Below, one piece after another: positions 31,924 to 40,452 of a stretch of DNA of 64,000 nt (the stretch's first letter is position 1; each line of letters starts with the position of its first letter). Under the pieces are notes generated by a model. The model was not told the origin of the DNA and did no database searches. It saw only the letters and a list, made by a program, of their open reading frames with translations. Source of the stretch: Kitasatospora terrestris. Its GTDB lineage: Bacteria; Actinomycetota; Actinomycetes; Streptomycetales; Streptomycetaceae. Made by a program: the position numbers and the translations under genes. The stretch lies in the NCBI RefSeq assembly GCF_039542905.1, contig NZ_BAABIS010000001.1, positions 2,108,001 to 2,172,000 of the forward strand. The letters run 5' to 3'.

Positions 31924-34152
31924 TCACATCTCCTGGAATCGGGCGAGGCGGGTGAACAGCGGGTCGGCGCCGAGCAGTTCGCGGTAGGTGCCCTCGGCGG
32001 ACACCCGTCCCCCGTCCAGCACGAAGATGCGGTCGGCGGTGCGGATGGTGCTCAGTCGGTGGGCGATGACGATCCGGGTGCGGTCGAGGCCCGCGACGGC
32101 CTCGGCGACCCTGGCCTGGGTGGCGTTGTCGAGCGCGGAGGTCGCCTCGTCCAGCAGCAGGACGGACGGCTCCCGCACCAGCGCCCGGGCCAGCAGCAGG
32201 CGTTGCACCTGGCCGCCGGAGAAGCCCTGGGCGTCCTCGCCGACCCTGGTGCCCAGGCCCATCGGCAGGGCGCGCAGGTCGGCGGCGATGCCGGCCAGTT
32301 CGGCGGCCCGCCAGATCCGGTCCTCCTCGACGTCCGGATCGGCGCCGGCCAGGTTCTCCAGCAGGGAGCCGCGGAGCATGCGGCCGTGCTGGAGGACCGA
32401 GCCGACCTGGCGGCGGACCAGCCGGGCGTCCAGCCCGGCGAGGTCCCGCCCGTCGTAGCGGACGGCGCCCGCCTCCGGCTGCTCGAAGCCCAGCAGCAGC
32501 CGGATCAGGGTGGACTTGCCCGCCCCGGACGGGCCGACCACCGCCACGAACTCCCCCGGCGCGGCGTGCAGCGACACCCCGTCGAGGGCGGGCAGGGCCG
32601 TCCCCGGGTAGCGGAAGGTCACCCCGTCCAGGGCGACCGCCCCGCCGAGCCGGCCCGGGTCCTCGGCCACCGTCGCGGCCCCGGACCCGGCGCCGGCCAC
32701 GGCGGTGGCGGGCTCGGCGAGGATCGGCCGGAGCCGGTCCAGCACCGGCGCCACCCCGTACGCGCTCGCCGCCGCGTGGGTGACCTGGCCGAGCGCGAGG
32801 GCCACCTGTCCGGCCGCGACACCCGCGGCCATCAGATGGGCGGTCTCCGCGCCCGAACCGAACGTCGCCCCGGCGAGCAGCACCGTGAGCAGCAGCGGCT
32901 GCAGGGCCGAGGTGAGCGCCCCGGCGGCGGCATCGACGTGCATCGCGGCCGCGTCCGCGCGTTTCTGCGCGGCGAACGGGACGGCCCATCGGGCGAAGGC
33001 CTGGATCTCCCGTCCGGCGGTCTGGATCTTGTCGATGCCCAGCAGCAGCCCGTACAGGGTGCCGTGCAGCCGCCCGTGCGCCGCGTACACCTCGGACTCG
33101 TACCGCTGGCGCCGACGGCCGAGCAGCAGCAGCCCGGCGATCACCGCCAGCACGGCGAGCAGCAGCAGCCCGCCGAGCCGCCAGTCGATCAGCAGCAGTA
33201 CCGAAAGCCCCGTGCACGCGAACACCGCGCCCAGCACCGCGCCCACCAACACCTCGGAGAGCGCCTGCCGGGCCTGGGCGACCGCATTGGCCCGGTGCAC
33301 CAGGTCACCCGTGGTCCAGTCGCGGAAGAACCGTGCGTCCTGGGCCAGCAGCCGGTCCCAGACAGCGGGTTCGAGCGCGTGCTGCACCCGGCCGGTGAGC
33401 CGGACCGCGGCGGTGTTGCGGACCAGCACCAGCAGCCACGAGGCCACCACCGCCGAACCCAGCAGCACCGCCAACCACCGCACCGGATGACGCTCGGCCA
33501 GCAGCAGGCCGGGCAGCAGCACACCGGTGCTGAGGGGAACCAGAAGACCCAGCAGCGCCGACGCCAGACCCGCCGCGCACAGCACCCCCAGGTCGCGCTT
33601 GGCCCCGGGCACCGCCAGGGCGAACCGCAGCAGCCCGCCCGGCCCCGGCGCCCCGGCCGGCAGCGGCCGGTGCAGCAGCAGCGCCTGCCGCACCAGCGCG
33701 GGCCCGCCGCGCCGGCCGGCCGGCGCGGCCGGGTCGTGCCGGCGGTGGCGGCCGTTCGGACGCGGGACCAGGGCGACCGGGCGGCCGTCGTCGGCCGCGA
33801 AGCCGACCATCGGGCCGTCCGTGCCGCTCGGGTCGCCGTGCCCGTCCGGGCCGGCCGGCAGGGTCACCGGGCGCCAGCGGACGCCCAGCAGCCGCAGCAG
33901 CGCGGCCAGCGGATCGGCCGCCTTCCGTATCGCGCCCGGGAGTTCCGCCGGGCCCTGGAAGCCGAGCGCCCGCAGGACGGCCTGCGCCTGGTCCGCGCGG
34001 TCGCGCGGCGCTGTCGGCGGACGACCGCCGGGCTGCAGACCCCCCAGCGCCGAGGCCAGCGCGGCCCGGTTCGCGGCGGCGGTGCCCTCCGCAGTGCTCG
34101 TGGCGGCCTCCGCCGCCGTGCGCGCTGCGGGGTCGATCGTCGCGGTGCTCAT
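31924..34152 (-). CDS. NHLM-type ABC transporter, permease/ATP-binding protein
   Basis: 742 residues. An approximately 180-residue cytoplasmic N-terminal extension precedes about six membrane segments (DLGVLCAAGLASALLGLLVP, WLAVLLGSAVVASWLLVLV, LIDWRLGGLLLLAVLAVIAG). The ATPase has Walker A VVGPSGAGKSTL, signature FSGGQVQRLLLARAL and Walker B VLLLDEATSALD. The long N-terminal extension without a peptidase is typical of the second ABC protein of NHLM bacteriocin export systems. ATG 34152 overlaps the stop of the peptidase-ABC gene by 4 bp and has GAGGAG upstream. The two ABC proteins may work as a heterodimer or as separate export steps. Confidence 0.85.
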   Translation of the reverse strand: MSTATIDPAARTAAEAATSTAEGTAAANRAALASALGGLQPGGRPPTAPRDRADQAQAVLRALGFQGPAELPGAIRKAADPLAALLRLLGVRWRPVTLPAGPDGHGDPSGTDGPMVGFAADDGRPVALVPRPNGRHRRHDPAAPAGRRGGPALVRQALLLHRPLPAGAPGPGGLLRFALAVPGAKRDLGVLCAAGLASALLGLLVPLSTGVLLPGLLLAERHPVRWLAVLLGSAVVASWLLVLVRNTAAVRLTGRVQHALEPAVWDRLLAQDARFFRDWTTGDLVHRANAVAQARQALSEVLVGAVLGAVFACTGLSVLLLIDWRLGGLLLLAVLAVIAGLLLLGRRRQRYESEVYAAHGRLHGTLYGLLLGIDKIQTAGREIQAFARWAVPFAAQKRADAAAMHVDAAAGALTSALQPLLLTVLLAGATFGSGAETAHLMAAGVAAGQVALALGQVTHAAASAYGVAPVLDRLRPILAEPATAVAGAGSGAATVAEDPGRLGGAVALDGVTFRYPGTALPALDGVSLHAAPGEFVAVVGPSGAGKSTLIRLLLGFEQPEAGAVRYDGRDLAGLDARLVRRQVGSVLQHGRMLRGSLLENLAGADPDVEEDRIWRAAELAGIAADLRALPMGLGTRVGEDAQGFSGGQVQRLLLARALVREPSVLLLDEATSALDNATQARVAEAVAGLDRTRIVIAHRLSTIRTADRIFVLDGGRVSAEGTYRELLGADPLFTRLARFQEM

Positions 34153-36713
34153 GCCGACTCCTCGGTTCCGTTGGGGGCGTCGTCGCCGACGCCGCGACCG
34201 CCCTCGCCGAGCAGGTCCCGGTACGGGCCGTCCTGGTCGGCGAGCTCGGCCGGAGTGCCCTGCTGGACGACCCGGCCGCCGGCCAGCACCACCACCCGGT
34301 CGGCCGCCCGGATGGTGCTCGCCCGGTGCGCCAGCACCAGGCAGGTCACGCCCCGGCGGCGCAGATTGGCGTTGACCGCCGCCTCGGTGTGGGCGTCCAG
34401 CGCGGAGGTCGCCTCGTCCAGCACCAGCAGGGCCGGGTCCAGCGCCAGCGCACGGGCCAGCTCCAGCCGCTGCCGCTCGCCACCGGACAGGTTGCGGGCG
34501 TCCTCCTCCACCAGCCCGGCGTCCAACCCACCGCGCCGGCGCACCAGTTCCGTCGCCTCCGCGTCCGCCAGCGCCCGGTGCAGGGCGCCCTCGTCGGCGG
34601 CCGGGTTCCACAGCGTCAGGTTGTCCCGGACGGTGCCCTCGAAGAACCGCAACTGCTGCTCCACGTAGGCGACCTGGCCGGTCACCACGGCCCGGTGCCA
34701 GGACTCGCGGGGCCGGCCGTCCAGCAGCACCTCGCCGCTCCACGGCCGCAGCACCCCCGCCGCCAGCCGGGCCAGCGTCGACTTGCCGCTGCCGCTGGAT
34801 CCGACCACCGCCACCCACTCCCCCGGGGCCACGGTCAGCGAGACGCCGTCCACCGTGGCCGGGCGGTTCGGGTCGTAGCCGAACGCCAGGTCCCGCAGCT
34901 CCAGTTCACCGCGCAGCGCGACCGGCTCCGCCGGGGCGTCCAGCACCGGCGCCAGGTACGGGTCCGGCTCGGACGTCTCGACGTCCTCCAGCAGCGCGTT
35001 CTGCGCTCGCGCCACCGTGAACTCCGCACCCGTTCCCACCAGTTGAGACACCGGCAGGAGGAAGCCGTTGAGCAGCAGCAGGAACGCCAGCAGCGTCCCG
35101 ACCGACAGCGAACCGCCGATCAGCAGCGCCGTGCCGGCCACCACCACCGCCGCGCTCGCCGCCGAGTTCAGCGCCCCCGGCAGCGACAGCGGCACCAGGA
35201 CCGCCTGCGCCACCCGCTGACCCGTGTGCGCGGCCCGCGCCTGCCAGCCCGCCCACGAGCGGAACAGCGAGTCCTCCGCGCCCTCCGCCTTCACCGTCTC
35301 GATCGCCGACACCCCGGCGAACGCCACACCGTCGCGCTTGTACTGCTCCGCGTGCAGGCGGTGGATCATCCCGCCGCGCCGCCGGTCCGCGACCCGCAGC
35401 GCGACCGCGTCCAGCACCGCCACCGCGACCGGCACCGCGGCCAGCTCCGGCACCAGCCGGACCAGCGCCACCAGGTGCACCGCGGCCGACGCCGCCGACG
35501 CGGCGGCGGACGCCACCCGGTGCGACAGCAGGTTCGCCAGACCGTCGTTCAACTGCACCCGGGTCACCAGGCCGCCCAGCTGCCGGCGGTGGAAGAACGC
35601 GCCCGGCAGCCGCAGCATCCGCCACAGGAAACCCGCCGAGGAGTGCGCGGCCATCGCCTCCAGCACCCGGTTCACCAGCGCCTGCCGCAGCCACGTCCCC
35701 AGCAGCACCAGACCGGTCACCCCGACCGCCGCCAGCGTCAACGGCACCGCCCAGTCCGACGCGCCACCGGTCACCACCGCCGACAGGTACGCGCGCAGCA
35801 GGAACGCCGCCGCCACACCCGGCACGGCGACCAGCACCGCCACCAGGACGGCCACCAGCAGCGGGGCCAGATACGGGCGGAGGCGCGCGGTCAGCGACCG
35901 CAGCAGCGGGAAGCGGCGGCCGCCGCGCTCGAAGTCCGGACCCGGCTCGAAACCCACCGCGATCCCCGCGAACGAGTCCCAGAACTCCGCCGGAGTCGCC
36001 GAATAGCTGCCCAGCGAAGGGTCGTTGACGTGCACCCGGCCCCGCCGGATGCCCTCGAAGACCGCGAAGTGCGGACCGGTCACCAGCACCATCGACGGCA
36101 CCGGCACCGCGTCCAGACCGGCCGACCGGCCCTCGCCGCGCACCACCCGACGGCCCCGGGCCACCAGCCCGTACCGCCCGGCCGCGCGGGCGACCGCCGC
36201 GGCACTCACGCCGTCCCGGCTCACCCCGCACGCGCGGGACGCCTCCTGCAGCGTCACCCGCCGTCCGAACGCCCCCAGCACCACGGCCAGGCACGCCGCC
36301 CCGCAGTCCTGCTCCTCCATCTGCGGCACGGTCGGCGTCCGCAGGTACCGCCGCCCCCGCTTCCCGCCCGCGGCGCGCCCGGTCGACGCCTTCGCCGGAC
36401 CGGCTCCGCCGGACGGGGCGGCGGCAGCCGGCCCTGCGCCTGCGGCGGGCTCGGCCGAGACCTTCCGCGGACCGGCTGCGCCGGTGGCGGTGGCCGGGCC
36501 GGCAGCGTGCGCAGCGGCGTCGCCGAGCGTTCCGGCTGCCGCCGGCACCGCGCCCGCGGCCGGCCCTGTCGACGCCGACCGCGAACCGGCTGCGCCGGTG
36601 GTGGTGGCCGTCGTGGGCCGGGTGGCGGCTCCGCCGGCGGTGGCGGAGGTGTCGGGCCCGCCGGCCGCGGACGCGTTCGCGTCGGGGCCGGCCGGGCGGA
36701 TGTCGATGCTCAT
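34149..36713 (-). CDS. NHLP-type ABC exporter with C39 leader peptidase
   Basis: 854 residues. After a 120-residue Ala/Pro/Gly extension with near-repeats (TTGAAGSRSASTGPAAGAVP, ATGAAGPRKVSAEPAAGAGP) comes a C39 peptidase domain: catalytic Cys137 in QMEEQDCGAACLAVVLGAFG, His in TGPHFAVFEG, Asp in VNDPSLG. Then membrane segments (PYLAPLLVAVLVAVLVAVPG) and an ATPase with Walker A VVGSSGSGKSTL, NLSGGERQRLELARAL and LLVLDEATSALD. It should cut the precursor after its Gly-Gly site and export the product. ATG 36713 overlaps the adaptor stop by 4 bp. Extensions of this size before C39 domains are uncommon. Confidence 0.9.
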   Translation of the reverse strand: MSIDIRPAGPDANASAAGGPDTSATAGGAATRPTTATTTGAAGSRSASTGPAAGAVPAAAGTLGDAAAHAAGPATATGAAGPRKVSAEPAAGAGPAAAAPSGGAGPAKASTGRAAGGKRGRRYLRTPTVPQMEEQDCGAACLAVVLGAFGRRVTLQEASRACGVSRDGVSAAAVARAAGRYGLVARGRRVVRGEGRSAGLDAVPVPSMVLVTGPHFAVFEGIRRGRVHVNDPSLGSYSATPAEFWDSFAGIAVGFEPGPDFERGGRRFPLLRSLTARLRPYLAPLLVAVLVAVLVAVPGVAAAFLLRAYLSAVVTGGASDWAVPLTLAAVGVTGLVLLGTWLRQALVNRVLEAMAAHSSAGFLWRMLRLPGAFFHRRQLGGLVTRVQLNDGLANLLSHRVASAAASAASAAVHLVALVRLVPELAAVPVAVAVLDAVALRVADRRRGGMIHRLHAEQYKRDGVAFAGVSAIETVKAEGAEDSLFRSWAGWQARAAHTGQRVAQAVLVPLSLPGALNSAASAAVVVAGTALLIGGSLSVGTLLAFLLLLNGFLLPVSQLVGTGAEFTVARAQNALLEDVETSEPDPYLAPVLDAPAEPVALRGELELRDLAFGYDPNRPATVDGVSLTVAPGEWVAVVGSSGSGKSTLARLAAGVLRPWSGEVLLDGRPRESWHRAVVTGQVAYVEQQLRFFEGTVRDNLTLWNPAADEGALHRALADAEATELVRRRGGLDAGLVEEDARNLSGGERQRLELARALALDPALLVLDEATSALDAHTEAAVNANLRRRGVTCLVLAHRASTIRAADRVVVLAGGRVVQQGTPAELADQDGPYRDLLGEGGRGVGDDAPNGTEESA

Positions 36714-37684
36714 CGGCGGGGCTCCTTGTTCAGGACCGCCTGGTACGGGTGGCGGGCGCCGAGGTCGACCTTCACCGGGAGCGTGAACGGCGCGGAGACC
36801 GTGGTGCCGTCCGGGAGCCGGGCGTACGCCAGCCACACCGGGGTGTCCCCGGCGGGCAGCCCGGGCGGGGCGACCGGCAGCGTGCCGGCCAGCGAACCGG
36901 CCGCCACCGGCAGCGGGTCCGCGGCCGTGACGACCGCCCGGACCACGCCGCCGCCCGGCAGGGGCACCAGCACCGCCCGGCCCGGCGCCAGCCGCGCCGC
37001 GTCCTTCGCACTGGTCGCGACCAGTCGCACCACCGCCGGGGCGTCGCTCGGATCGAGCGCCACCACCGGGCTGCCGGGCGCGAGTTGCGCACCGGGTGCG
37101 GCGAGCAGGGCGGTGACCGTGCCGGGGGCCGCGGCGCGTACCTCGACATCGCCCTCCCCCGCCGTCCGGACCACCGCGACGGTCTGGCCGGCCGCCACCC
37201 GGTCCCCGGGACGGACCCGGGTCTCGAACAGGGCACCCGCCCGGTCCGCGGCGACCTGCACGGGGGCCGGGCCGTGCGCGACCACGGCGTTCACCGTCAG
37301 CGTGTGCGGCAGCGAACCGAACGCCGCCCAGCCCGCGCCCGCGCCGACCGCGAGCAGCAGGGCGACGCCCGCCACCCACAGCCGCGCGCCGATCAGCCGC
37401 ACCGGCTGGTCCAGCCCGGGTTCGAGCACCGCGGCCGCCCGGGCGGCGGCCACCGCCGCCCGGCTCCGCGACTCCGCCGGCTCGGCGGCGGAGGGGCGCG
37501 CGACCTGCGTGACCGCAGACGTGTGCGTCCCCTCGCCACCGGCACCCGGCTCCGCCGGGGCGGATCCGCCCGCAGGGCGCGGGCCCTCGGCCGTGGCCGC
37601 GGGTGCGGGTGCCGGGCCGGACTCGGCCGGCGGGGTCGTTCCGGCGGGGGTCTTCGCCTCCGGCGGGGTGGTCGCGGTGGTCAT
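36710..37684 (-). CDS. HlyD-like secretion adaptor (NHLM system)
   Basis: 324 residues. Residues 1-95 are Pro/Ala-rich and cytoplasmic. One membrane anchor is at about 103-122 (LWVAGVALLLAVGAGAGWAA). Outside are the paired halves of a biotinyl/lipoyl-like domain (DRAGALFETRVRPGDRVAAG, AAPGTVTALLAAPGAQLAPG), followed by a beta-barrel part (VVRLVATSAKDAARLAPGRA). There is almost no helical hairpin, consistent with a Gram-positive adaptor. It should partner the two ABC proteins encoded downstream. ATG 37684 overlaps the P450 stop by 4 bp. Confidence 0.85.
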   Translation of the reverse strand: MTTATTPPEAKTPAGTTPPAESGPAPAPAATAEGPRPAGGSAPAEPGAGGEGTHTSAVTQVARPSAAEPAESRSRAAVAAARAAAVLEPGLDQPVRLIGARLWVAGVALLLAVGAGAGWAAFGSLPHTLTVNAVVAHGPAPVQVAADRAGALFETRVRPGDRVAAGQTVAVVRTAGEGDVEVRAAAPGTVTALLAAPGAQLAPGSPVVALDPSDAPAVVRLVATSAKDAARLAPGRAVLVPLPGGGVVRAVVTAADPLPVAAGSLAGTLPVAPPGLPAGDTPVWLAYARLPDGTTVSAPFTLPVKVDLGARHPYQAVLNKEPRR

Positions 37685-38919
37685 GCCGTCGCTCCGATCA
37701 GTTCGTCGCGGGGCGGGCAGAACACCGGCAGCTCGCGCATCCCGCCGAACGCGAACTGCTCGCTGCGCCGGACCGTCTCCTCGGTGAGCGGTGTGCCGAG
37801 CCGCCGCTCGGCGTCGGCGGCGGCGAGGCCGCGCAGGACCGCGGCGCCGGCCATCAGCGACAGCGGCGCGCCGAGGCAGTGGTGCGGACCGTGGCCGAAC
37901 GCGAGGTGGTGCCGGTCTGCCCGGTCCGGGTCGAAGCGGTCGGGGTCGGGGTAGCGCCGCGGGTCGCGGTTGGCGGCGGCGTACAGCAGCATGGCGACGC
38001 TGCCGCCCGGGATGAGGGTGTCGCCGGCCCGGACGTCGCGGGTGAGCGCCCGCGCGCTGGCCCGGACCGGGCTGCCGAGCCGCTGCGCCTCGTCGAAGAC
38101 GGCCTCGGCGGCGGCGGGTTCGGCCCGCAGCCGCTCGGACAGGCCGGGCGTGGTGAGCAGTTGGAAGGCGGCGACGGCGAGGCCGGAGGTGAGCGTCTCC
38201 AGGCCGTTCGCGAAGAGCATCACCACGAAGGCGAGCAACTCCTCGGTGTCGAGCCGCCCTTCGGCCCGCGCGACGGTGAGCCGGCTGATCAGGTCGTCCC
38301 CGGGGTCGGCGGCGCGGGCGGCGCAGAGTTCTTCGACGTACACGTGGAACTCGGCGAACTCGGCGTCCAGCTCGGCGGCCTGGGCCTCGTCGGGGAAGGG
38401 GTCGAGCAGGGCGCGGGCGACCAGGCCGGCCCAGCCGGTGATCCGGTCGTGGTCGGAGTCGGGGACGTCGAGGATGGCGCAGGAGACGGCGACCGGCAGC
38501 GGTACGGCGAGGTCGGCGACCAGGTCGAAGCAGCCGGAGGCGAGCAGCGGCGCGAGCATCCGCTCGGTGGTGGACTCGATGCGCTGTCGCATCTGTCCCA
38601 GCCGCCGGGCGCTGAACGCCGTGGTGGCGAGCCGCTTCAGCCGGGTGTGGTCGGCGCCGTCGCGCATCGGCAGCATCCGGTTGACGATCTGGACCAGCGC
38701 CGTGCCGCCCGCTCGCGGGAGGCCGACGGTGGTGGGGTCGACGGCGGTGCCGGGGTTCATCAGGACGCTGAGGATCTCCTGGTGCCCGGAGACCACGTAC
38801 AGCGGGCCGAGGTCCAGGACGGGTGCCTCGGCCAGCAGCCTGCGGTAGAGCGCGGGTGGGTCCTGCTGCGCGGCGGGCTGCTGGATGAACCGCGTCAGCT
38901 CGTGCCGGAGGCTGTCCAT
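37681..38919 (-). CDS. Cytochrome P450 of the RiPP operon
   Basis: 412 residues. Heme-binding loop FGHGPHHCLGAPLSLMAG (Cys about residue 355), ExxR motif as EAQR within FDEAQRLGSPVRASAR, I-helix LFANGLETLTSG where the usual AGxET-T reads ANGLETL-T. It is first in the coupled block after the precursor gene, so it probably hydroxylates, cross-links or otherwise oxidises the peptide. Redox partners are not encoded nearby. ATG 38919 is followed downstream by an overlap with the adaptor gene. Confidence 0.9.
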   Translation of the reverse strand: MDSLRHELTRFIQQPAAQQDPPALYRRLLAEAPVLDLGPLYVVSGHQEILSVLMNPGTAVDPTTVGLPRAGGTALVQIVNRMLPMRDGADHTRLKRLATTAFSARRLGQMRQRIESTTERMLAPLLASGCFDLVADLAVPLPVAVSCAILDVPDSDHDRITGWAGLVARALLDPFPDEAQAAELDAEFAEFHVYVEELCAARAADPGDDLISRLTVARAEGRLDTEELLAFVVMLFANGLETLTSGLAVAAFQLLTTPGLSERLRAEPAAAEAVFDEAQRLGSPVRASARALTRDVRAGDTLIPGGSVAMLLYAAANRDPRRYPDPDRFDPDRADRHHLAFGHGPHHCLGAPLSLMAGAAVLRGLAAADAERRLGTPLTEETVRRSEQFAFGGMRELPVFCPPRDELIGATA

Positions 38920-38991
38920 GTCGCCCGGCTCTCCTTCTTCCGATGTCTTCCGATTCGCTTGCTCTGCCCGATGCTCGGGGCCGGGCGGGGT

Positions 38992-39025
38992 GCTGGGGCG
39001 GGACCGCGGACGGTCCCACCCCAGC
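38992..39025 (-). terminator. Attenuator hairpin between precursor and P450 genes
   Basis: GCTGGGGCGGGACCG (38992-39006), loop CGGA, CGGTCCCACCCCAGC (39011-39025): 15 bp with one mismatch, 12 bp after the precursor stop codon in the direction of transcription. Partial termination here would give many precursor transcripts and few enzyme transcripts, a common design in RiPP operons. Confidence 0.75.
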
Positions 39026-39036
39026 GCACGGGACCC

Positions 39037-39201
39037 TTACTCGGCGGTGGTCTCGGCCGCGGAGTTCGAGATGGAGCTGAAGCTGGAGACCGGGCAGGCG
39101 GCGGAGAGGAGCGAGGAGACGCTGACGCCGCCGTTGACGGTGTCCAGCTCCTCGACCTCGATGTCGAACTGCTCGTTCTCGGTGTTCAGGTTCTCGGCCA
39201 T
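39037..39201 (-). CDS. RiPP precursor peptide, double-glycine leader and Ser-rich core
   Basis: 54 residues, ATG 39201 preceded by GGAGGGAG. The acidic leader MAENLNTENEQFDIEVEELD ends TVNGG, a classic C39 cleavage site after residue 25. The 29-residue core starts VSVSSLLSAACPVSSFSSIS and ends NSAAETTAE: ten Ser, two Thr and a single Cys (residue 36). The FD-x-EVEEL block is the kind of motif bound by a PqqD-like recognition element. With a YcaO, a SagB oxidase and a LanM-like dehydratase in the operon, the Cys should become thiazole and several Ser become Dha or oxazole. Composition and context make this call firm; the product is unknown to me. Confidence 0.88.
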   Translation of the reverse strand: MAENLNTENEQFDIEVEELDTVNGGVSVSSLLSAACPVSSFSSISNSAAETTAE

Positions 39202-39363
39202 GGGGGTCTCCCTCCGGTTGTGGCGCCGGCCCGCTCAGGGGGTCGGTCACCGCTCTCCCTCCCGGTCGCTTTTCGGATTTCTCCGTTTCGCTCCCGGCGA
39301 TGACTCAAATATGGCCCGCCCGCCGCGGCGGGAACAGTACGGGATGTCAGAATTGCCGCAGAG

Positions 39364-39393
39364 AAAATGTCACAACCTCCACCATGACATTTT
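39364..39393. promoter_or_regulatory. AT-rich palindrome between RiPP operon and ABC exporter
   Basis: AAAATGTCA (39364-39372), 12-nt spacer, TGACATTTT (39385-39393): nine of nine pairs. A further ATGTCA half-site occurs at 39344-39349. It is in the 261-bp gap between the precursor gene (-) and the exporter gene (+), a region much richer in A/T than its neighbours. Likely operator for a cluster regulator controlling both directions. Confidence 0.7.
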
Positions 39394-39462
39394 GAATAGG
39401 CTTTGAACTGCGGAAACAGACCCTCTTGCATGAAAGCAGGGACTCCGGTCACGCTGTATTCC

Positions 39463-40452
39463 ATGACACCTGAAAGAAGCTCACAGAATTCCCGGCCGCC
39501 GGTCGTCGAAGTGGACGGCCTGCGGCGCAGCTACGGCGAATACGAGGCCGTGCGCGGGGTGTCCTTCACCATCGCGCGCGGTGAACTCTTCGCCCTGCTC
39601 GGCACCAACGGCGCCGGCAAGACCACCACCCTGGAGGTCCTGGAGGGCTACCACCCGCCGACCGCCGGCACGGTGCGGGTGTTCGGCCTCGACCCGTACG
39701 CGGACGGTGCGAAGGTCCGCCGCCGGACCGGCGTGATGCTCCAGGAGGGCGGATTCTTCAAGGAGTTGACGGTCAGGGAGACGGTCGACAGCTGGCGCTC
39801 CTTCATCAGCGGGGCCCGCGCGACGGCCGAGGTCCTCGGCCTGGTCGGCCTGGAGGCCAAGGCGTCCACCCGGATCGGTCAGCTGTCGGGCGGTGAACGC
39901 CGCCGGCTCGACCTGGCGCTCGCCGTGCTCAACCGCCCCGAACTGCTCTTCCTGGACGAGCCCACCACCGGCATGGACCCGGAGGCGCGGCGCACCACCT
40001 GGCGGCTCGTCCAGGAGCTCAAGGCGGCCGGTACCACCGTCGTGCTGACCACCCACTACCTGGAGGAGGCCCAGCAGTTGGCCGACCGGGTGGCCATCAT
40101 GGACCGCGGCGCGATCGCCGCCACCGGCACCGTCGGCGAGGTCCTCGCCGGCCGCGGCGACCGGATCGCGCTGCCCGTCCCGCGCGGCTGCACGATCGGC
40201 GAACTCCCCTCCCTGGAAGGCGCGTTGCCCGCGCTCGCGGACGGCCGCGCGGTGTACACCGTGCCGCGCGGCGCCCCCGCGCTGGCCGCCCTGCACACCT
40301 GGGCCGCCGGCCGCGGCGTGGAGCTGGACGGCCTGGAGGTCCGGGGCGGCTCCCTGGAGGACCTCTTCCTCGACCTCGCCGACCGCAACGACCGCACTGA
40401 CCGCACCGACCGCACCGACCGCTCCCGTCCGAAGGCAGGGCTGCCGCGATGA
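39463..40452 (+). CDS. ABC transporter ATP-binding protein (DrrA-like)
   Basis: 329 residues from ATG 39463; ATG 39430 is an in-frame alternative and neither has a visible ribosome-binding site. Walker A LLGTNGAGKTTTLEVLEG, signature QLSGGERRRLDLALA, Walker B LLFLDEPTTGMD, H-loop TTHYLEEAQQ. Single-domain, partner of the permease that starts in the 4-bp overlap at its end. The C-terminus has a short tandem repeat (RNDRTDRTDRTDRS, about 40384-40425). Divergent from the RiPP precursor and probably the self-protection or second export system. Confidence 0.88.
   Translation: MTPERSSQNSRPPVVEVDGLRRSYGEYEAVRGVSFTIARGELFALLGTNGAGKTTTLEVLEGYHPPTAGTVRVFGLDPYADGAKVRRRTGVMLQEGGFFKELTVRETVDSWRSFISGARATAEVLGLVGLEAKASTRIGQLSGGERRRLDLALAVLNRPELLFLDEPTTGMDPEARRTTWRLVQELKAAGTTVVLTTHYLEEAQQLADRVAIMDRGAIAATGTVGEVLAGRGDRIALPVPRGCTIGELPSLEGALPALADGRAVYTVPRGAPALAALHTWAAGRGVELDGLEVRGGSLEDLFLDLADRNDRTDRTDRTDRSRPKAGLPR

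Noticed and set aside
28611..31955. 1114-codon open frame on the plus strand
   Set aside because: Antisense to the LanM-like gene, Gln/Gly/Arg-rich without motifs; the minus strand encodes a recognisable enzyme.
39344..39406. 20-codon frame in the divergent RiPP promoter as a second precursor
   Set aside because: Its codons lack the GC-rich third positions of real genes here and it contains the palindromic operator; no leader or core pattern.
40381..40425. Tandem GACCGCACC repeat as a mobile or regulatory element
   Set aside because: It is in frame at the end of the ABC ATPase gene and encodes a DRT repeat; simple slippage explains it.
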